From Mantis religiosa (Eukaryota > Arthropoda > Insecta > Mantodea > Mantidae), in NCBI GenBank assembly GCA_030765055.1, contig CM060951.1:50742147-50806146 (forward strand): a DNA stretch of 64,000 nucleotides. Direction: 5' to 3'. Position numbers and translations under genes: made by a program. Under the pieces are notes generated by a model, which saw nothing but the letters and a program-made list of their open reading frames with translations, did not search any database and was not told the DNA's origin. Position 1 is the first letter of the stretch; every line of letters begins with the position of its first letter. Positions 22,118 to 33,099 of the stretch are shown one piece after another.

Positions 22118-22371
22118 ATGTCCACACTGCCCTGAAGCTCAGGACAGTAATTTTCACATTCCTATTGAAAGAATGGGAGCACATCTGAAAATGCATGATA
22201 GTCGTTTGTACAAATGTGCATATTGCATGTACAACCACTTCCAGCGCCATGTGGTAGAACGACATCTAGCAGATAAGCATCCCGAAAAGAGACCGTATGT
22301 TCATGTTGTGAGGGAACCTGAAACTGAAGCATCGAAAGTGGATGATACTACAGCTACATTACTTGACTCTA
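22118..22371 (+). CDS. Zinc-finger gene, coding exon 4
   Basis: The acceptor AAATTGCAG ends at 22,117 and the donor GTAAGT starts at 22,372, phase 2 in and phase 1 out. It completes the finger begun in exon 3 (CPHCPEAQDSNFHIPIERMG, with AHLKMH; a long middle loop) and adds CAYCMYNHFQRHVVERHLAD plus KH. A 20-residue acidic/Thr tail follows. The longer spacing in the first finger may prevent canonical folding. Confidence 0.88.
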
Positions 22372-22642
22372 GTAAGTAGTTACGAAAATTAGATGTTTTT
22401 AATATATGCCACTGCACTAAAATAGTATGTTGGTAAAATTCAGAAATTGTAAAAAACCGTTATATCTGTACATTTTTAATGATTCATTTTAATTTAAGAT
22501 TGAAGCTTAATTAGGAAAACTTTTAACATGTTTTGAAAACTATTGGCTTTATTTATAGCAACTATTCACCTTAAATATCATTAAACTGAATGAGACAGTT
22601 TACTTAAGGTAAGCTTGCAACTTTCAGGATGTATTCCAAAAA

Positions 22643-22985
22643 TTGGAAATTAATTATTCTTTCACACTGGCCGTGTGTAGGCTAAATTGTGGAAACGTAG
22701 AGTCAGACTGAAAAATTCAATGCCATAGCCGGGATTTGAACCACGGATCTTCTGGTTTCCGTCCAGCCGCACTACCATTGTGCTACTATGGCCAACGTGC
22801 CGATATGACATTAAAATGAGTCAGCTGGAGAATTTAATGTCATATCGGCACGTTGGCCATAGTAGCACAATGGTAGTGCGGCTGGACGGAAACCAGAAGA
22901 TCCGTAGTTCAAATCCCGGCTATGGCATTGAATTTTTCAGTCTGACTCTACGTTTCCACTATTCCAAAAATTGTAATCGATCAGG
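22643..22985. repeat. SINE family A pair as an inverted repeat
   Basis: A minus-strand SINE-A copy (22,643-22,815) faces a plus-strand copy (22,833-22,985). The core arms 22,689-22,815 and 22,833-22,959 are each 127 bp and differ at one position around a 17-bp loop. Each arm holds the tRNA-like unit with A box TAGCACAATGG and B box GTTCAAATCC (GTTCAAATCCCGG). A transcript could fold into a long hairpin. Confidence 0.9.
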
Positions 22986-22989
22986 TTTC

Positions 22990-23495
22990 ATTCCCATTTT
23001 ATAGAGGTTATATTTTGGGTTTCAGATATTTCTACAATCAGATTTGATTAACTAAAAATATCATTAATATAATTTTGAGTTGAACTAGTATATTAATTAT
23101 GTGTGTCATGTTGTATCATAGAGCTACTCATAAAAATAAAAATATCATATTTTATGACAATCTTGACAGAGGAAATTTTTCCTAATTTTTACATTAAATG
23201 GATAAATTGACAGATTATTATAACCACAGAGATGGGCAAGTTGCCTCTAAAATCTGGAAGTTTCTTCTTAAGTAAATCAGTGATGTTTGGATTGTTTCTT
23301 ATTCATTTGTAATGAATTCATATTACTATACTTTCCCATTTGTTGGTATCGTTTAGCAGTGTTTGTGTTTTAATCTCTGATGCCAGTTTATCATAGGAAT
23401 TAATGCATATTTTTCAACTCAATGTAAATTCAAAGGAAAAGCATTACATTTTACTAGTAAACTTTTAGTTGCATTCCACTTCTATTCAACCAGAA
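22990..23495. other. Intron sequence, nothing recognised
   Basis: AT-rich intron. A short stretch near 23,070 (ATAATTTTGAGTTGAACTAGT) resembles the outer end of PLE family B. Confidence 0.4.
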
Positions 23496-23499
23496 TCAA

Positions 23500-23680
23500 A
23501 TTCACTGACAATTAGCACCAATGAGAGCCAGTCGATGGCTGGTTGAGGATGGAGACAGTCTCTGAAACATGTTCCGGAAAAATTTAAAAGTAAGTGTTGT
23601 TTAGTGTCATTAATCGACTCCCTTTAAATTTAATTTATTATAACAACACTGTTTTCAACACTTCCATGAAAGGAATTGTA
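23500..23680 (+). mobile_element. Penelope-like family C terminus, isolated
   Basis: It matches the reverse complement of 32,150-32,290: CCAGTCGATG, TTTAAAAGTAAGTGTTGTTT, GTGTCATTAATCGACTCCC and TTTTCAACACTTCCATGAAA. There is no coding part, so this is an isolated element end. Confidence 0.8.
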
Positions 23681-23894
23681 CTCTTGACAGAAATTAGCCT
23701 TTTGTCAAGATGATGGTTCAGAAACTACCCTTAAGTATTCTTGTAACTATCCTACTTTGTTTAGTAAGTAAAGATAAAGAGAGATGTTTCTAGGTCTTAC
23801 TTTTTTCATTTCATGACAGCTAATAACTTATTATAACAATACCAGAAAGTAAAAGTAAACAACTTAAGTTATTGACTGTGGAGCGAATATACTA

Positions 23895-24310
23895 AATAAG
23901 ATATGGAGAGAGCAGGCTTGGCTACGTAAGTGGGACAATTTGGGGGGTGAAGTAGTAATTAGAAAAATGTTGCCAGTAAAAGGAGAAAAGAACAGGAGAA
24001 ATTTAAGGGAATTATTTAGGGAAAGTTAAAGAGAGATGGCTAAGAACAATTAAGAGAAAAATGTAGAGTGGGATAGGTGAAATGACAAAATGTGTAAAAA
24101 GGAGCAGAGGGCCTCCAATACACAAAAACCCAGGGTTAGGTGTATGGGGACCGAATTATTAGTCAGTGGTGGGCAACATGATAGGATTTCCAGGATTTAA
24201 GAATATATGGCATTTTTCAGTATGGATTTTATAATTGTAATCTTGATTTTGTATTTCCATTTGTTGATGTAAAAGGAAGTAAATTACTATTACTTATTAC
24301 TATTACTAGT
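23895..24310 (+). mobile_element. 3' end of LINE family B (5' truncated)
   Basis: It is the reverse-complement match of 55,021-55,430, covering the last part of the ORF (GATATGGAGAGAGCAGGCTT) and the 3' UTR. It ends in a repetitive TACTATTACT-type tail. ACTAAAT near 23,891 and 24,313 is a possible short target duplication. Confidence 0.82.
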
Positions 24311-24547
24311 GACTAAATTGTGCTTATCTTTAACTGTACTTATCTTTTATATTAATATATATCAGTGTATATATTTTTGGCCTTGCTGATAAAGATCATT
24401 GCCTGCCCAGATTCCTGCTGTGATTTGATATCTTATCTGTTAAGTAAATAATTGCATCTGTAACTTCTGCTCAGCTGCTTCATTTGTTTAGATACAGTTG
24501 CATAAATGTGGTTTATGTGTAGAAGACTGATATGTTTAAAATTAAGT

Positions 24548-25310
24548 AACAATCAGTTAAGTTCTTCATGAGAGGACTTAAACCAAATGAAATTAAACAA
24601 TGATTGGACAGTTTATGTGGGAAAGCATCACCTCATACCATAAAAGAATGGGCTAAACTTTTTCAAATGGATAGAGAAAGCATTGAAGATAAAGAGCATG
24701 CAGGTGTACCCATGAAGTTGAGAGTCTTATAGAAGGAGAAATTATAGAAGTCTGGTGGCCCAAAGCCAAAGAAATAGCAAGATTGGGTCTTTTAAAATAA
24801 CAATCCTTCAAATAGTTCATAAACATGTAAACAAGAATAAGGTTAGTGCAAGATGGGTGCGTAGGTTCTTGCTTCAGTCCAAAGGTAGCAATAAGTCATT
24901 GTTAAGACATTTTTGGAGTTCTGCGGTAGCATTGAGAGAAGGAGATAGAACTATGATCTTCTACTATGACCTCTTGTTCAAAAGAGAATCAGTGGGATGG
25001 TGAGAGCCTGTCAAAGCCCATCTCTGAAGGCCAAGGTCACTCATCCAAGAAGTTTATGGCCTTCCATCATTTAGGCCTGCAATAGAATACTCTTCATTGC
25101 CTTCAAGGAGAGGAACACTACCATAAATGGAAAATACTGTGCTGCACTACTGCACAGATTGGATATTTTCCTCAAAGAGATAACGCTTGAATGCAGCTCT
25201 TGTTGTAAAGGAAGCTGTGAGGAAATGTGGCTTCAAGGAGATCGACCATCCATCCTGAAGTTCATATCTAGCTTCCAGAGACCAGTTCCCTTCTCAAAAC
25301 TCATTTTGAG
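24548..25310 (+). pseudogene. Mariner transposase relic
   Basis: Broken plus-strand frames keep the mariner order. The N-terminal helix-turn-helix region comes first (FMRGLKPNEIKQ, WAKLFQMDRESIEDKEHAG), then NKVSARWVRRFL, then the catalytic-core start TMIFYYDLLFKRESVGW with its Asp. The later part is degraded (TTINGKYCAALL remains). Multiple stops make it inactive. I did not find clear terminal inverted repeats. Confidence 0.75.
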
Positions 25311-25622
25311 AAAATAAATTTAAATATGACAAAGAATTGATGAATGCTATAAGCCCATAGAGGCAAAGGCATAATGAAATGTAAGTGTTTTTCGGTTTAT
25401 CAAGACAATGTTCATTAAACGTTATGCTTTAGACAACACCAGGTACTTTAAAGAGAAATACATAGGCAATATTTGTATGTGCATGTAGATTGCAGCTTAA
25501 AATACTTGATATTTATTCCCTTTCTAAATTTCTGCTACTTTACTGCTCATTTCTTTTATTGTTGTATTGTTTAACAAAGCAGTTTATAAATACATTCAAG
25601 TTAAATGCACTGCAGCATTTTT

Positions 25623-25643
25623 TACATACATACATACATACAT
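25623..25643. repeat. (TACA)n microsatellite
   Basis: Five consecutive TACA units in intron 4. Confidence 0.9.
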
Positions 25644-25689
25644 TTCTAGGTATGTTTGTTTCCTTCAGTTAATTTAAATAATAGGAGTT

Positions 25690-25925
25690 TAATGATGAAG
25701 CCTGGGTCTCAAGTACTTACAATAGTAAGTTGCCACAAATGGTGTATCTCGAATACGAGATAGTGGTTCCCTAGTGAGAAAATATGAGTCAGTTGGAGAA
25801 CGTAATGTCATGATGGCATGTTGGCCATGATAGCTCAATGGGTAAGAGAGACTGGATGGAAACCAGGAGATCCGTAGTTCAAATCCCAGCCATGGCAATT
25901 GGATTTTTCAGTTTGACTCAATGTG
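25690..25925 (+). mobile_element. SINE family A copy with its long 5' head
   Basis: The copy starts CCTGGGTCTCAAGTACTTAC and runs through a roughly 130-bp head (GTGTATCTCGAATACGAGA, ATGAGTCAGTTGGAGAA). The tRNA-like unit follows (A box TAGCTCAATGG, B box GTTCAAATCCC), then TTGGATTTTTCAGTTTGACTC. With 51,299-51,540 it shows that the tRNA-like unit sits in the middle of this SINE, not at its start. Confidence 0.85.
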
Positions 25926-26122
25926 TGAGAATATTTATACAAGAGTAGGGAAAATCATGTTAATGCAACACAACATATTTTTTCTTGTGTATATATTAAG
26001 AGTATGTAATAAAGTAAAGTATTACATTGTATAAAATATAACTTCAAGGTTTTTGTAAATGAGTGTACCAAACCCTTGTAATTTTCATAAACACAAATAT
26101 GCTAAAACTTTCTCTTTTCCAG

Positions 26123-26358
26123 TAGATGCAGCAGAAGCAACTGAAGCTGTTAAAAATCCATGGCATTGTGGGTTGTGTAAACATCAATCTGCAACAAGAG
26201 CAGATATACTAGATCATACATGGACAGTACACGGTATTAAGAGCCAATATAAATGTGGGCTGTGCACTTTCCGCTCATCTTCAAGATCAAGTGTAGATAC
26301 CCATTCCTTGGCAAAACACCCAGATAGTACAGTTGAAATGGTCCATGTTTACCGCAAG
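26123..26358 (+). CDS. Zinc-finger gene, coding exon 5
   Basis: The acceptor TTTTCCAG ends at 26,122 and the donor GTAATG starts at 26,359, phase 1 in and phase 0 out. Two standard C2H2 fingers lie back to back: CGLCKHQSATRADILDHTWT plus VH, and CGLCTFRSSSRSSVDTHSLA plus KH. The upstream open frame in the same phase is intronic. Length 236 bases, about residues 655-734. Confidence 0.88.
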
Positions 26359-26765
26359 GTAATGAAAATACAATTTTGGTGTCATCTTATCTGCTTTTAT
26401 TTAGGCTTATGACATAAATTCATAAAGGTAATAAAATTCCAAATTTGCCATGAATGCATGAGGTGGTAGTTGAGACAAAAATGTGATGGGATAAGGTTTG
26501 GAGGAAAGGCATATGGGAAGCATAGTGGACATACTACACAGGGAAGTTAATGCAATTAAAAGGCTGATGTACACAAAGGGATTAAAAGAACTGGAGAGTA
26601 TTTAGGAAGATGGAGAAAGAAATGGATTAAGGTAGTTAAGAAAGACTAAAATATAATTCAAACCAAAAGGAATGGGGTCCATTATTCAAATAGCCAGGAA
26701 GTTGAGTGTGATGTTAGTCTTAAGATTATGTAAGGTTTTAAGTTTGTTATGTATTGTATATGTAA
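26359..26765. other. Intron sequence, possible LINE 3' remnant
   Basis: Part of 26,500-26,660 has the purine-rich look of a LINE C-terminal or 3' region, but no motif is firm enough to name. Confidence 0.3.
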
Positions 26766-26769
26766 TGCT

Positions 26770-27200
26770 ATACAAGGGTCACTGCAAAACTTTTGTTATA
26801 TGTGTAAACTAGGTTGATTAATTTAAACAGTTTATACCATTGGATAGCCATATTCTTTGCAAGTATAAAACTGTTTCAGTTTGCATTCCTTCCCCTGACT
26901 TGTGGTCTACAGTGCAAGGTTAACAACCTTAGTATGATGAAAGTTAGTTAGGTTAACAACCTTAGTATGATGAAAGTTAGTTGTTAGAATGGACAGAGAG
27001 ATTTTCACTCAATGATTTTCTATGATTTTAAAATCGATTTAAATGACACCCAAAGTCTTGAGCGCTTGCGACAGCCTTTTGTGGGCATTTCTCCTTCCTG
27101 CGCAACAGTTGCCCTGTGGGTTCAAGAATTTAAGAGGTCAAACTTCATTAAACGATGAGGTTAGATGCATTGATATAGCTATAGATGCTTGGATGTTGAC
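26770..27200 (+). pseudogene. Mariner/Tc1-like N-terminal relic
   Basis: The fragment CGFKNLRGQTSLNDEVRC resembles the block FKxGxTSLxDxxRSG that ends the DNA-binding domain of mariner-type transposases. CAAGGGTCACTGCAAAACTT at about 26,775 could be a terminus. The catalytic domain is absent. Confidence 0.45.
26917..26982. repeat. 33-bp tandem duplication
   Basis: Two direct copies of a unit starting AGGTTAACAACCTTAGTATG, with a period of 33 bp (26,917 and 26,950). It interrupts the mariner-like relic. Confidence 0.85.
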
Positions 27201-27850
27201 TGGGTATCATTTGACTGCGGTTGCATGGATTTCGCTTCTTTTCTTAAAAGAAAAAAAAGAAAAAAGAAAGAAAAAAAATAGTACAATGAAAATTGTGATT
27301 TTTTTTTTATAATTCAGAACATCTAATATATATGTTTAATTGGATAAGGACAGTATAACAAGAATATATCAGAAAAGAGCATTAAAACCACTACAAATAG
27401 GAAAAAAAGCTAATGTTCATGATCATGGACACCGGGACTGAAAGGGTTAAAGAAGTTTTTGCAGTATATGAAAGTGAGTTTTTGTGTAACTCAAAATTTT
27501 TGCAGTTATCCTTGTACATGTATGAAATTGTATATGCTAAGTATGTTATAGTAAATATGAAATAGGAAATAAACCTTCATTCATATATTTTTTTACTCTT
27601 ATATTCAGGTTAACTTGGAAACACTCCTTGATTTGTTTTGGTATTTGGTTTCAGATCAGTTTCTTATTATATTAAATATATGAATAAAATAAAGTTATAA
27701 AGAACAATTTGCTCATAAATAAAGATAAATGTTAAAAGTATATTTTTATATTTTAAAAGGAAGTGGTGAAGTATGCACTCTTGAATTAGTATGAATTTTT
27801 ATCCTTAATTAATGATAATTTTTGATAAGTTGATAACATTTAATATTTAG

Positions 27851-28173
27851 GTGGAGGCCCCAAAAGTCAAATCTCCATTCAAGAACAGTACTTCACAGGA
27901 GGGAACTGCAATTGATGCTCATCCTGTATGGCGCAGAGATGACAGCAAGCTAAGACACATTCGAGGAATATTTCTTGATGATGAAGTACAAACATCCACA
28001 CCTGTAAAGCAGTCTTATAAGCTTGAGGAGAATGCTGGTGGAGGGGATGAAAAATATGGACAGTATGGAGAGCCATTTGGAGATAATTTTGTATGCCCTC
28101 GATGTTTGAAGTACCGCTCTAAATATAGGGCAGATTTTAGAGATCATCTTTATAGGGAGCTCCAATATAAGAA
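27851..28173 (+). CDS. Zinc-finger gene, coding exon 6
   Basis: The acceptor AATATTTAG ends at 27,850 and the donor GTAAGT starts at 28,174, phase 0 in and phase 2 out. It encodes a charged linker (VEAPKVKSPFKNS; RHIRGIFLDDEVQTSTPVK) and one incomplete finger (CPRCLKYRSKYRADFRDHLY). The finger has both cysteines and one histidine; its last histidine would lie across the junction but is replaced, so it may not bind zinc. Confidence 0.85.
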
Positions 28174-28189
28174 GTAAGTTACAATACAG

Positions 28190-28670
28190 TAGAATATTGA
28201 TTGCCCAAATTTAGCATTTTGTGGAAAATTATCAGTTTTGATGATTCATATCAGTTGGCCTTTATATCCATAAGGAGTATGCTGGAAGCATTGGTCAGAG
28301 TAATCTTATAGAACCTAAAGGATATTGTATAGGTTGAATGCATTGTCAAAAGTAACCTTTTCTTTGTTAAACAATGCTGTCAAGCAGTGTTTTTTTATTA
28401 AGCAATTTAAGCTATCATTGAACTCAACTTGTGGAATTGCTTTTGGGAAAATTTGTCTTTGCACAAACAACACGCATGATGATAATCAGTCCACCTGTAT
28501 TATCAAGTCATAGATAGTCCTTAATGTGACTGAAAAGATAGGAATAGAATGGTACTATATGGAGCAAAGTAAATAAAAGCCAGGAAAATACAAGACTTAT
28601 TTGTTCGGTAAATGTTTGCATGTTTTACATTTTACATGTTTCAAGTAAATAAAAGAAGAGAGTACTGATC
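28190..28670. other. Intron sequence, nothing recognised
   Basis: No gene or repeat that I can match. Confidence 0.4.
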
Positions 28671-28675
28671 ACACA

Positions 28676-29150
28676 GAGAATGAAGCTAGTCACAGTGAAG
28701 CAACAAATATTAAATAAAAATATTTGTAAAATAATCTTCACTTAACTTAACTTAAGAAGTTGAAGTTAATACTTACTTGTCTTTATAATATGGATTTCAA
28801 AAGCATCTTGCTTCTATCATCAGTTGATACCTAACTCCGTTGTTAAGGAAATCTCGGTTACAATGTTATTTTCTTTTGTTATGTTACACATTACCAACAT
28901 CTGAAGACAAAACAAACCTAAAAACAGAATCAATTGCCAGCATGTCAAAATTCATTACTCAATGTTTATTTTTTAAAACATAACAAAAGAAAATAGTATT
29001 GTAACCGAGATTTCCGTAACAACGGAGTTGGGTATTAACTGATGATGGACGCAAGATGCTTTTGAAATCGATATTATAAAGAAGAAGGAAGTATTAACAT
29101 CAAATTCTTAAGTTAAGTGAAGATTCTTTTACAAATATGTTAATTTGTTT
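28676..29150. repeat. Fold-back of repeat family F
   Basis: Inverted arms of about 155 bp (roughly 28,742-28,895 and 28,978-29,135) share AACTCCGTTGT, TTTCAAAAGCATCTTGC and the outer AAGTATTAACATCAA type sequence. The left outer tail (28,676-28,741) is the family-F tail, also seen at 9,479, 33,826 and 47,215. There is no coding content. Confidence 0.78.
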
Positions 29151-29662
29151 AAAAGAAGAGAGTACTTGCTAGCAATTACTTGCCAATTTTTATGTTTACT
29201 TTAGAGTATTTACTTTCTGGTTTTATTTAACTGAATGCAAGTGTTTACTTCTAATTAGACTGCTAAGATAGTGCTGGTAAATCCATGAAGGACTAATTGT
29301 TGGGCATAAGGAGTCAGCTGCAACAATTGATATTATAGAAAAGTGTCCAATGATTGTTTTCTATGCAGTTTTTACAGAAACACTTGATACCATTTTACAA
29401 ACTTACGCAATCAATCCTGAAATCTTTAACACTCCATTTTGGTAACCAGTATCATTTTGGCAGTGCACAAATACTATCACAATGTTTTTCTCAGTGTTTC
29501 TTTATACTGGGGATAAAAGTTAAACAAGTTTCATCTTCAAACCCAAAAATACTTTAAATTCTAAAGGGTTTAATTTCTCCTTTCTTGATAGGGCTTTGCC
29601 TCCCCACTATGCTTTCAAGCTGCCATTTTAACAGAAGTCTACAACAGAGGTTCAGACGAAGG

Positions 29663-29920
29663 GTAGAGTCAGCCTGAAAAATTCAATGTAATGACCAGGA
29701 TTTGAACCACATATCTTACGGTATCTGTCCAATTGCTCTTAATCATTGAGCTACCAAGGCAACATGCTAGGATGGAGACTGGGAGCTCCATGGTTCAAAT
29801 CCTGGCAATGGCATTGAATTTTTCAGTCTGACTCTATCCTTTGAAAACCTTGTCCTACACATGGCTAGTATGGAAAAATAATTAATGAACTTAAATTAAC
29901 CTAAGAGATTCACTTTTATG
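29663..29920. repeat. SINE family A pair, inverted and eroded
   Basis: A minus-strand unit (29,663-29,768, with ATTTGAACCACA as the inverted B box) abuts a plus-strand unit (29,770-29,920, B box GGTTCAAATCC). The plus unit lacks its A-box half. The configuration is like 22,643 and 51,299 but older. Confidence 0.82.
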
Positions 29921-29939
29921 TTTTATCAATGAGGTTGCC

Positions 29940-30480
29940 TCTGAGCATCCTTACAAATGGACAAGTGTACAACACCTTTTGAAATCACACAATACAAAGG
30001 AGATACCCACAGACAAGAATCAAGGTGTGTACCGGATAAATTGCAAGGGCTGTGACAACTTTTAAATTGGAAAAACTAAAAGGAACTTGAGCATTAGGCT
30101 TAAAGAGCATTTTAGGAACAAAGAAATAGATAAATCGACTGTAGCGTACCATTTTTGGAGGGAGAATCATGATATAGAACGAGAAATTCACATATTAAAA
30201 AGTGTCCAAGATCCAGTTGCATTAACCACGTGGGAAAAAATCTTCATAAAGAAACATGAAAGAAAATTGTTTAATACCTTTGAAGAAAACCCAAATTTCA
30301 AGTTCATGAAGATACCGACAGAGACGCACCTATCGCCTCCGAGGAGTTCACGGAACCGACGTCCATTAGTTGACGACAGCTGATGATGTTAGGAAGATCC
30401 TAACGAAACGCGTTCTAGGTAAATACTAGCAATAAGTGGAGCATTGAGTATTAGTTCGACTCAAAATTATATTAAGTATT
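29940..30480 (+). mobile_element. Penelope-like element fragment, family B
   Basis: Plus-strand GIY-YIG nuclease: GVYRINCKGC, then a stop exactly where the Tyr of YIG belongs, then IGKTKRNLSIRLKEHFRNKE and the HFWRENHD block. The C-terminal tail reaches a stop near 30,380. The terminal sequence ends TAGCAATAAGTGGAGCATTG, ACTCAAAATTATATTAAG. There is no RT. The stop in the second catalytic motif makes the nuclease inactive. Confidence 0.85.
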
Positions 30481-30486
30481 TACTTG

Positions 30487-30655
30487 TTGGCCATGGTAGC
30501 TCAGGGGTTAGAGCAGCTGCAGGGAAACTGGGAGATCCGTGGTTCAAGTCCCGGCCATGGCATTGAGTTTTTCATGTTGACTCTGATGTATCGAAAACCT
30601 TAGCCTATATATGGCTGGTGTGGAGAAATGATTAATTTCCATCAATTAACTAAAG
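30487..30655 (+). mobile_element. SINE family A copy
   Basis: Well-kept tRNA-like unit (A box TAGCTCAGGGG, B box GGTTCAAGTCC, acceptor-like ends GGCCATGG and CCATGGC). The family tail follows: CCTTAGCCTATATATGGCTG, ending ATTAATTTCCATCAATTAAC. Confidence 0.88.
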
Positions 30656-30659
30656 TATT

Positions 30660-31640
30660 TACTTGTTTTATTCAACATGTTTTTAGAGTATACAAGCCAG
30701 ATTTTCCAATTTACTTGCCTTAAAAATACCTACTTATTTTATTCTTTTGAACTGAAATATTTACTTGTAGAAGTGCAAATAAAGCTACTGTGTGGTGCTT
30801 GGACCAGTGCATAAACATGAAGATGCACTGTTTCAGGATACACGAGGTTAAGCATTTTAACGACTTTGCTTTCAGTAACTTCTTTAATCACTACTTCTCA
30901 GAAACTGCACTGGATTTCTGTGGAACTGCACAACTTCTGTGGATTTCACTTCAATGCTGTCTGTATTGCAAGAAGGTGTGTTCAGTGTTTTTAAATCCTT
31001 TGTGTTCACTTTATGCGCTTTATTATCTTCTGGTGGACTGTTTTGCTTCAACAGATGTTATGATTACACACAGTTTGGCATACCCACAATTTTTATGTAG
31101 AACTGCAACAGACAAGACCCACTCTTATATTTATAAAAAGTACACATTACAGATGCTCTAGAACACATTTAACCTGAAGCATTTGTCTCTCGCCCATCGG
31201 TGTCCAAGTTTTTCTGTTTCTCTGATGAGTAAGGGCCGGAGAGATGTGTGCTTGCATACGATACAAGTTAGCTGGATACAAAGTATGAATGATGTCAGAT
31301 GTACAGCATGGCCATCAAATGTGCAAACTTCGAAAACAACCTAATGCAGTACTCTGCGAGCCAATGAAACATTGCCTTGCAAGTGTATGCAGATGCAAGT
31401 TCAAGGTGTAGCACAACATGACTGGTTTCCTCTCAAAGTGAGATGGTTGTCAAGGTCAGACTATACCTATCTGTTATTGTTTACATTCACGAGGGATAAC
31501 AATACAGTCCATGTGCAGTTTACCTATAGAAAAACGCACATGCCTCCGGCTTTTACTGATGAGTCATCATAAACTTCTTAATAAAATGTAACATAAATAA
31601 GTTCTTATTGTTCAAGAATTATGTAAAAATGTAAAGTAAT
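30660..31640. other. Intron sequence, nothing firmly recognised
   Basis: Plus-strand open frames at 30,790-31,161 and 31,372-31,572 show no family motif. The stretch 31,160-31,570 is less AT-rich than the rest and could be an unidentified repeat. Confidence 0.4.
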
Positions 31641-31659
31641 AAGCACTTCTGTTGAATAG

Positions 31660-31795
31660 GTGGATTTGCACCCACTGTAACCTCACGTCATGCAACCGAA
31701 ACACAGTCATGAAGCATAGTTCGAAGGTTCATGAAAAAGAAGGAAAATTGGAATCTATTGTTGCTCTTCCTGCAGATGAGGAGATTGAAGCATGG
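31660..31795 (+). CDS. Zinc-finger gene, coding exon 7
   Basis: The acceptor GTTGAATAG ends at 31,659 and the donor GTGAGT starts at 31,796, phase 2 in and phase 0 out. It encodes one C2H2 finger, CTHCNLTSCNRNTVMKHSSK plus VH, followed by an acidic linker ending DEEIEAW. The finger begins three residues after the junction with exon 6. Confidence 0.85.
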
Positions 31796-32144
31796 GTGAG
31801 TACTTTTAGAATATCTTATTATCTAATGCTGTGAATGTTGTATACTGTGTGTTTAATAGTATAAACCATCATCAAGAATATGTAAAAAACTGAAGCTAAT
31901 AATGGTGAAGCAATACAAATATAATAAAATATAGTAATTTGTTACAAAGTTCACCTATCATTTTTAAGAAAATTTGTTGATTTTTCACAGAACTAGTTTT
32001 GCAAATATTTAGTTGCATCATCACTATGTTTCTGACGAATAGAGCATGGATTTATATGCATTATAAAGTGTGAATATATGCATGTATCTCCATTAAAAAT
32101 CTTCTAAATGTGGTCTTAAAAACATTATAATATAAATCCTTTCA

Positions 32145-33098
32145 TGGAAGTGTTGAAAACAGTGTTTTTGTATAAATTAAATTTATTGGGAGTCGATTAA
32201 TGACACTAAACAACACTTACTTTTAAATTTTCCCGGAGCTAGTTTCAGAGGCCTTCCCTCCATCATCAGCCGGACATCGACTGGTTCTCCTTGATGTAGC
32301 TGGCAATATTTTGTCATCAGTCTCCTCTGGTGGCAGTTCGAGGAACTGGCTGAACAAATCTTTCTGGGGGATGTCGAAATTGAATACTTTGTTCCTATTT
32401 TTTGAAATAAAGATTTGTTCCCATGTGGACAGTTCTTGTTTACCTGTTGTATGTTTTAGTAATTTTGGTTCTGGATTTATGTTGTGTTTTTTTCTCCAAA
32501 AATGCGTGGCAACTGCTGATTTTTCTAATTGTTTGTATTTTGTGTTCCTAAAGTGTTCCTTGGCTCTTGTTTCTAAATTTCATTTGGTTTTCCCAATATA
32601 AATTTGACTACAGTCACAGCATACAATTTGATATATCCCAGATTTTTTGTTAGATGGAATGGCATCTTTGATGTTTGAGCAAATTAGGTTTTTTAAGGAG
32701 TAATGGTTCACTGGTGCTAGTTGAATGTTTTGTTTCTTGAAGACTTTTTTGAATTTATCAAAGGCCCATGGATGGTAAGTGAATTTTTTGAAGATCATTT
32801 TAGTTCCTGTAGCCGAGAGGGTTGTGGTTTCCTTTAGTAGTTTCTTCTTTTTTGCTAAGTTCACTTTTTTGTCTACTAGTGATTTGGGAAAATCATTTTT
32901 CTGTGCTATTTCAATAATTTGATGTATTCTATTTTGTATTCTTCTACTGTGAGAGGGATGTTGACCAGTCTGTGTGCTAAACTATTAAAGATTGCCTGTT
33001 TGTGGGATCTTGGATTGTAGCCATTAGCTTTTATGTAGTTGTCTGTCTGTGTTGGTTTTCTGTAAATGCCAAAGTTTATTCTATTTTTATTTCTGATT
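32145..33098 (-). mobile_element. Penelope-like element, family C, 5' truncated
   Basis: Minus strand. It starts in the RT thumb (FGIYRKPTQTDNYIKANGYN, AHRLVNIPL), then the linker FTYHPWAFDKFKKVFKK and an intact-looking GIY-YIG pair (SGIYQIVCCDC, IYIGKTK). Past a frame change comes the HFWRKKHN block, and the terminus lies near 32,150. The palm with the catalytic aspartates is missing. The break point at about 33,098 joins it directly to a piggyBac relic. Confidence 0.87.
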
Positions 33099-33099
33099 A

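Noticed and set aside
26059..26122. N-terminal extension of exon 5 (MSVPNPCNFHKHKYAKTF)
   Set aside because: It lies upstream of a TTTTCCAG acceptor whose phase matches exon 4; the extension is intron read-through.
30487..30560. Possible functional tRNA gene
   Set aside because: A and B boxes and acceptor-like ends are present, but the same unit with the same non-tRNA tail recurs at least nine times, so it is a SINE.
30790..31161. 123-codon plus-strand open frame in intron 6
   Set aside because: Low-complexity AT-driven translation without recognisable domain; not consistent with neighbouring exon phases.
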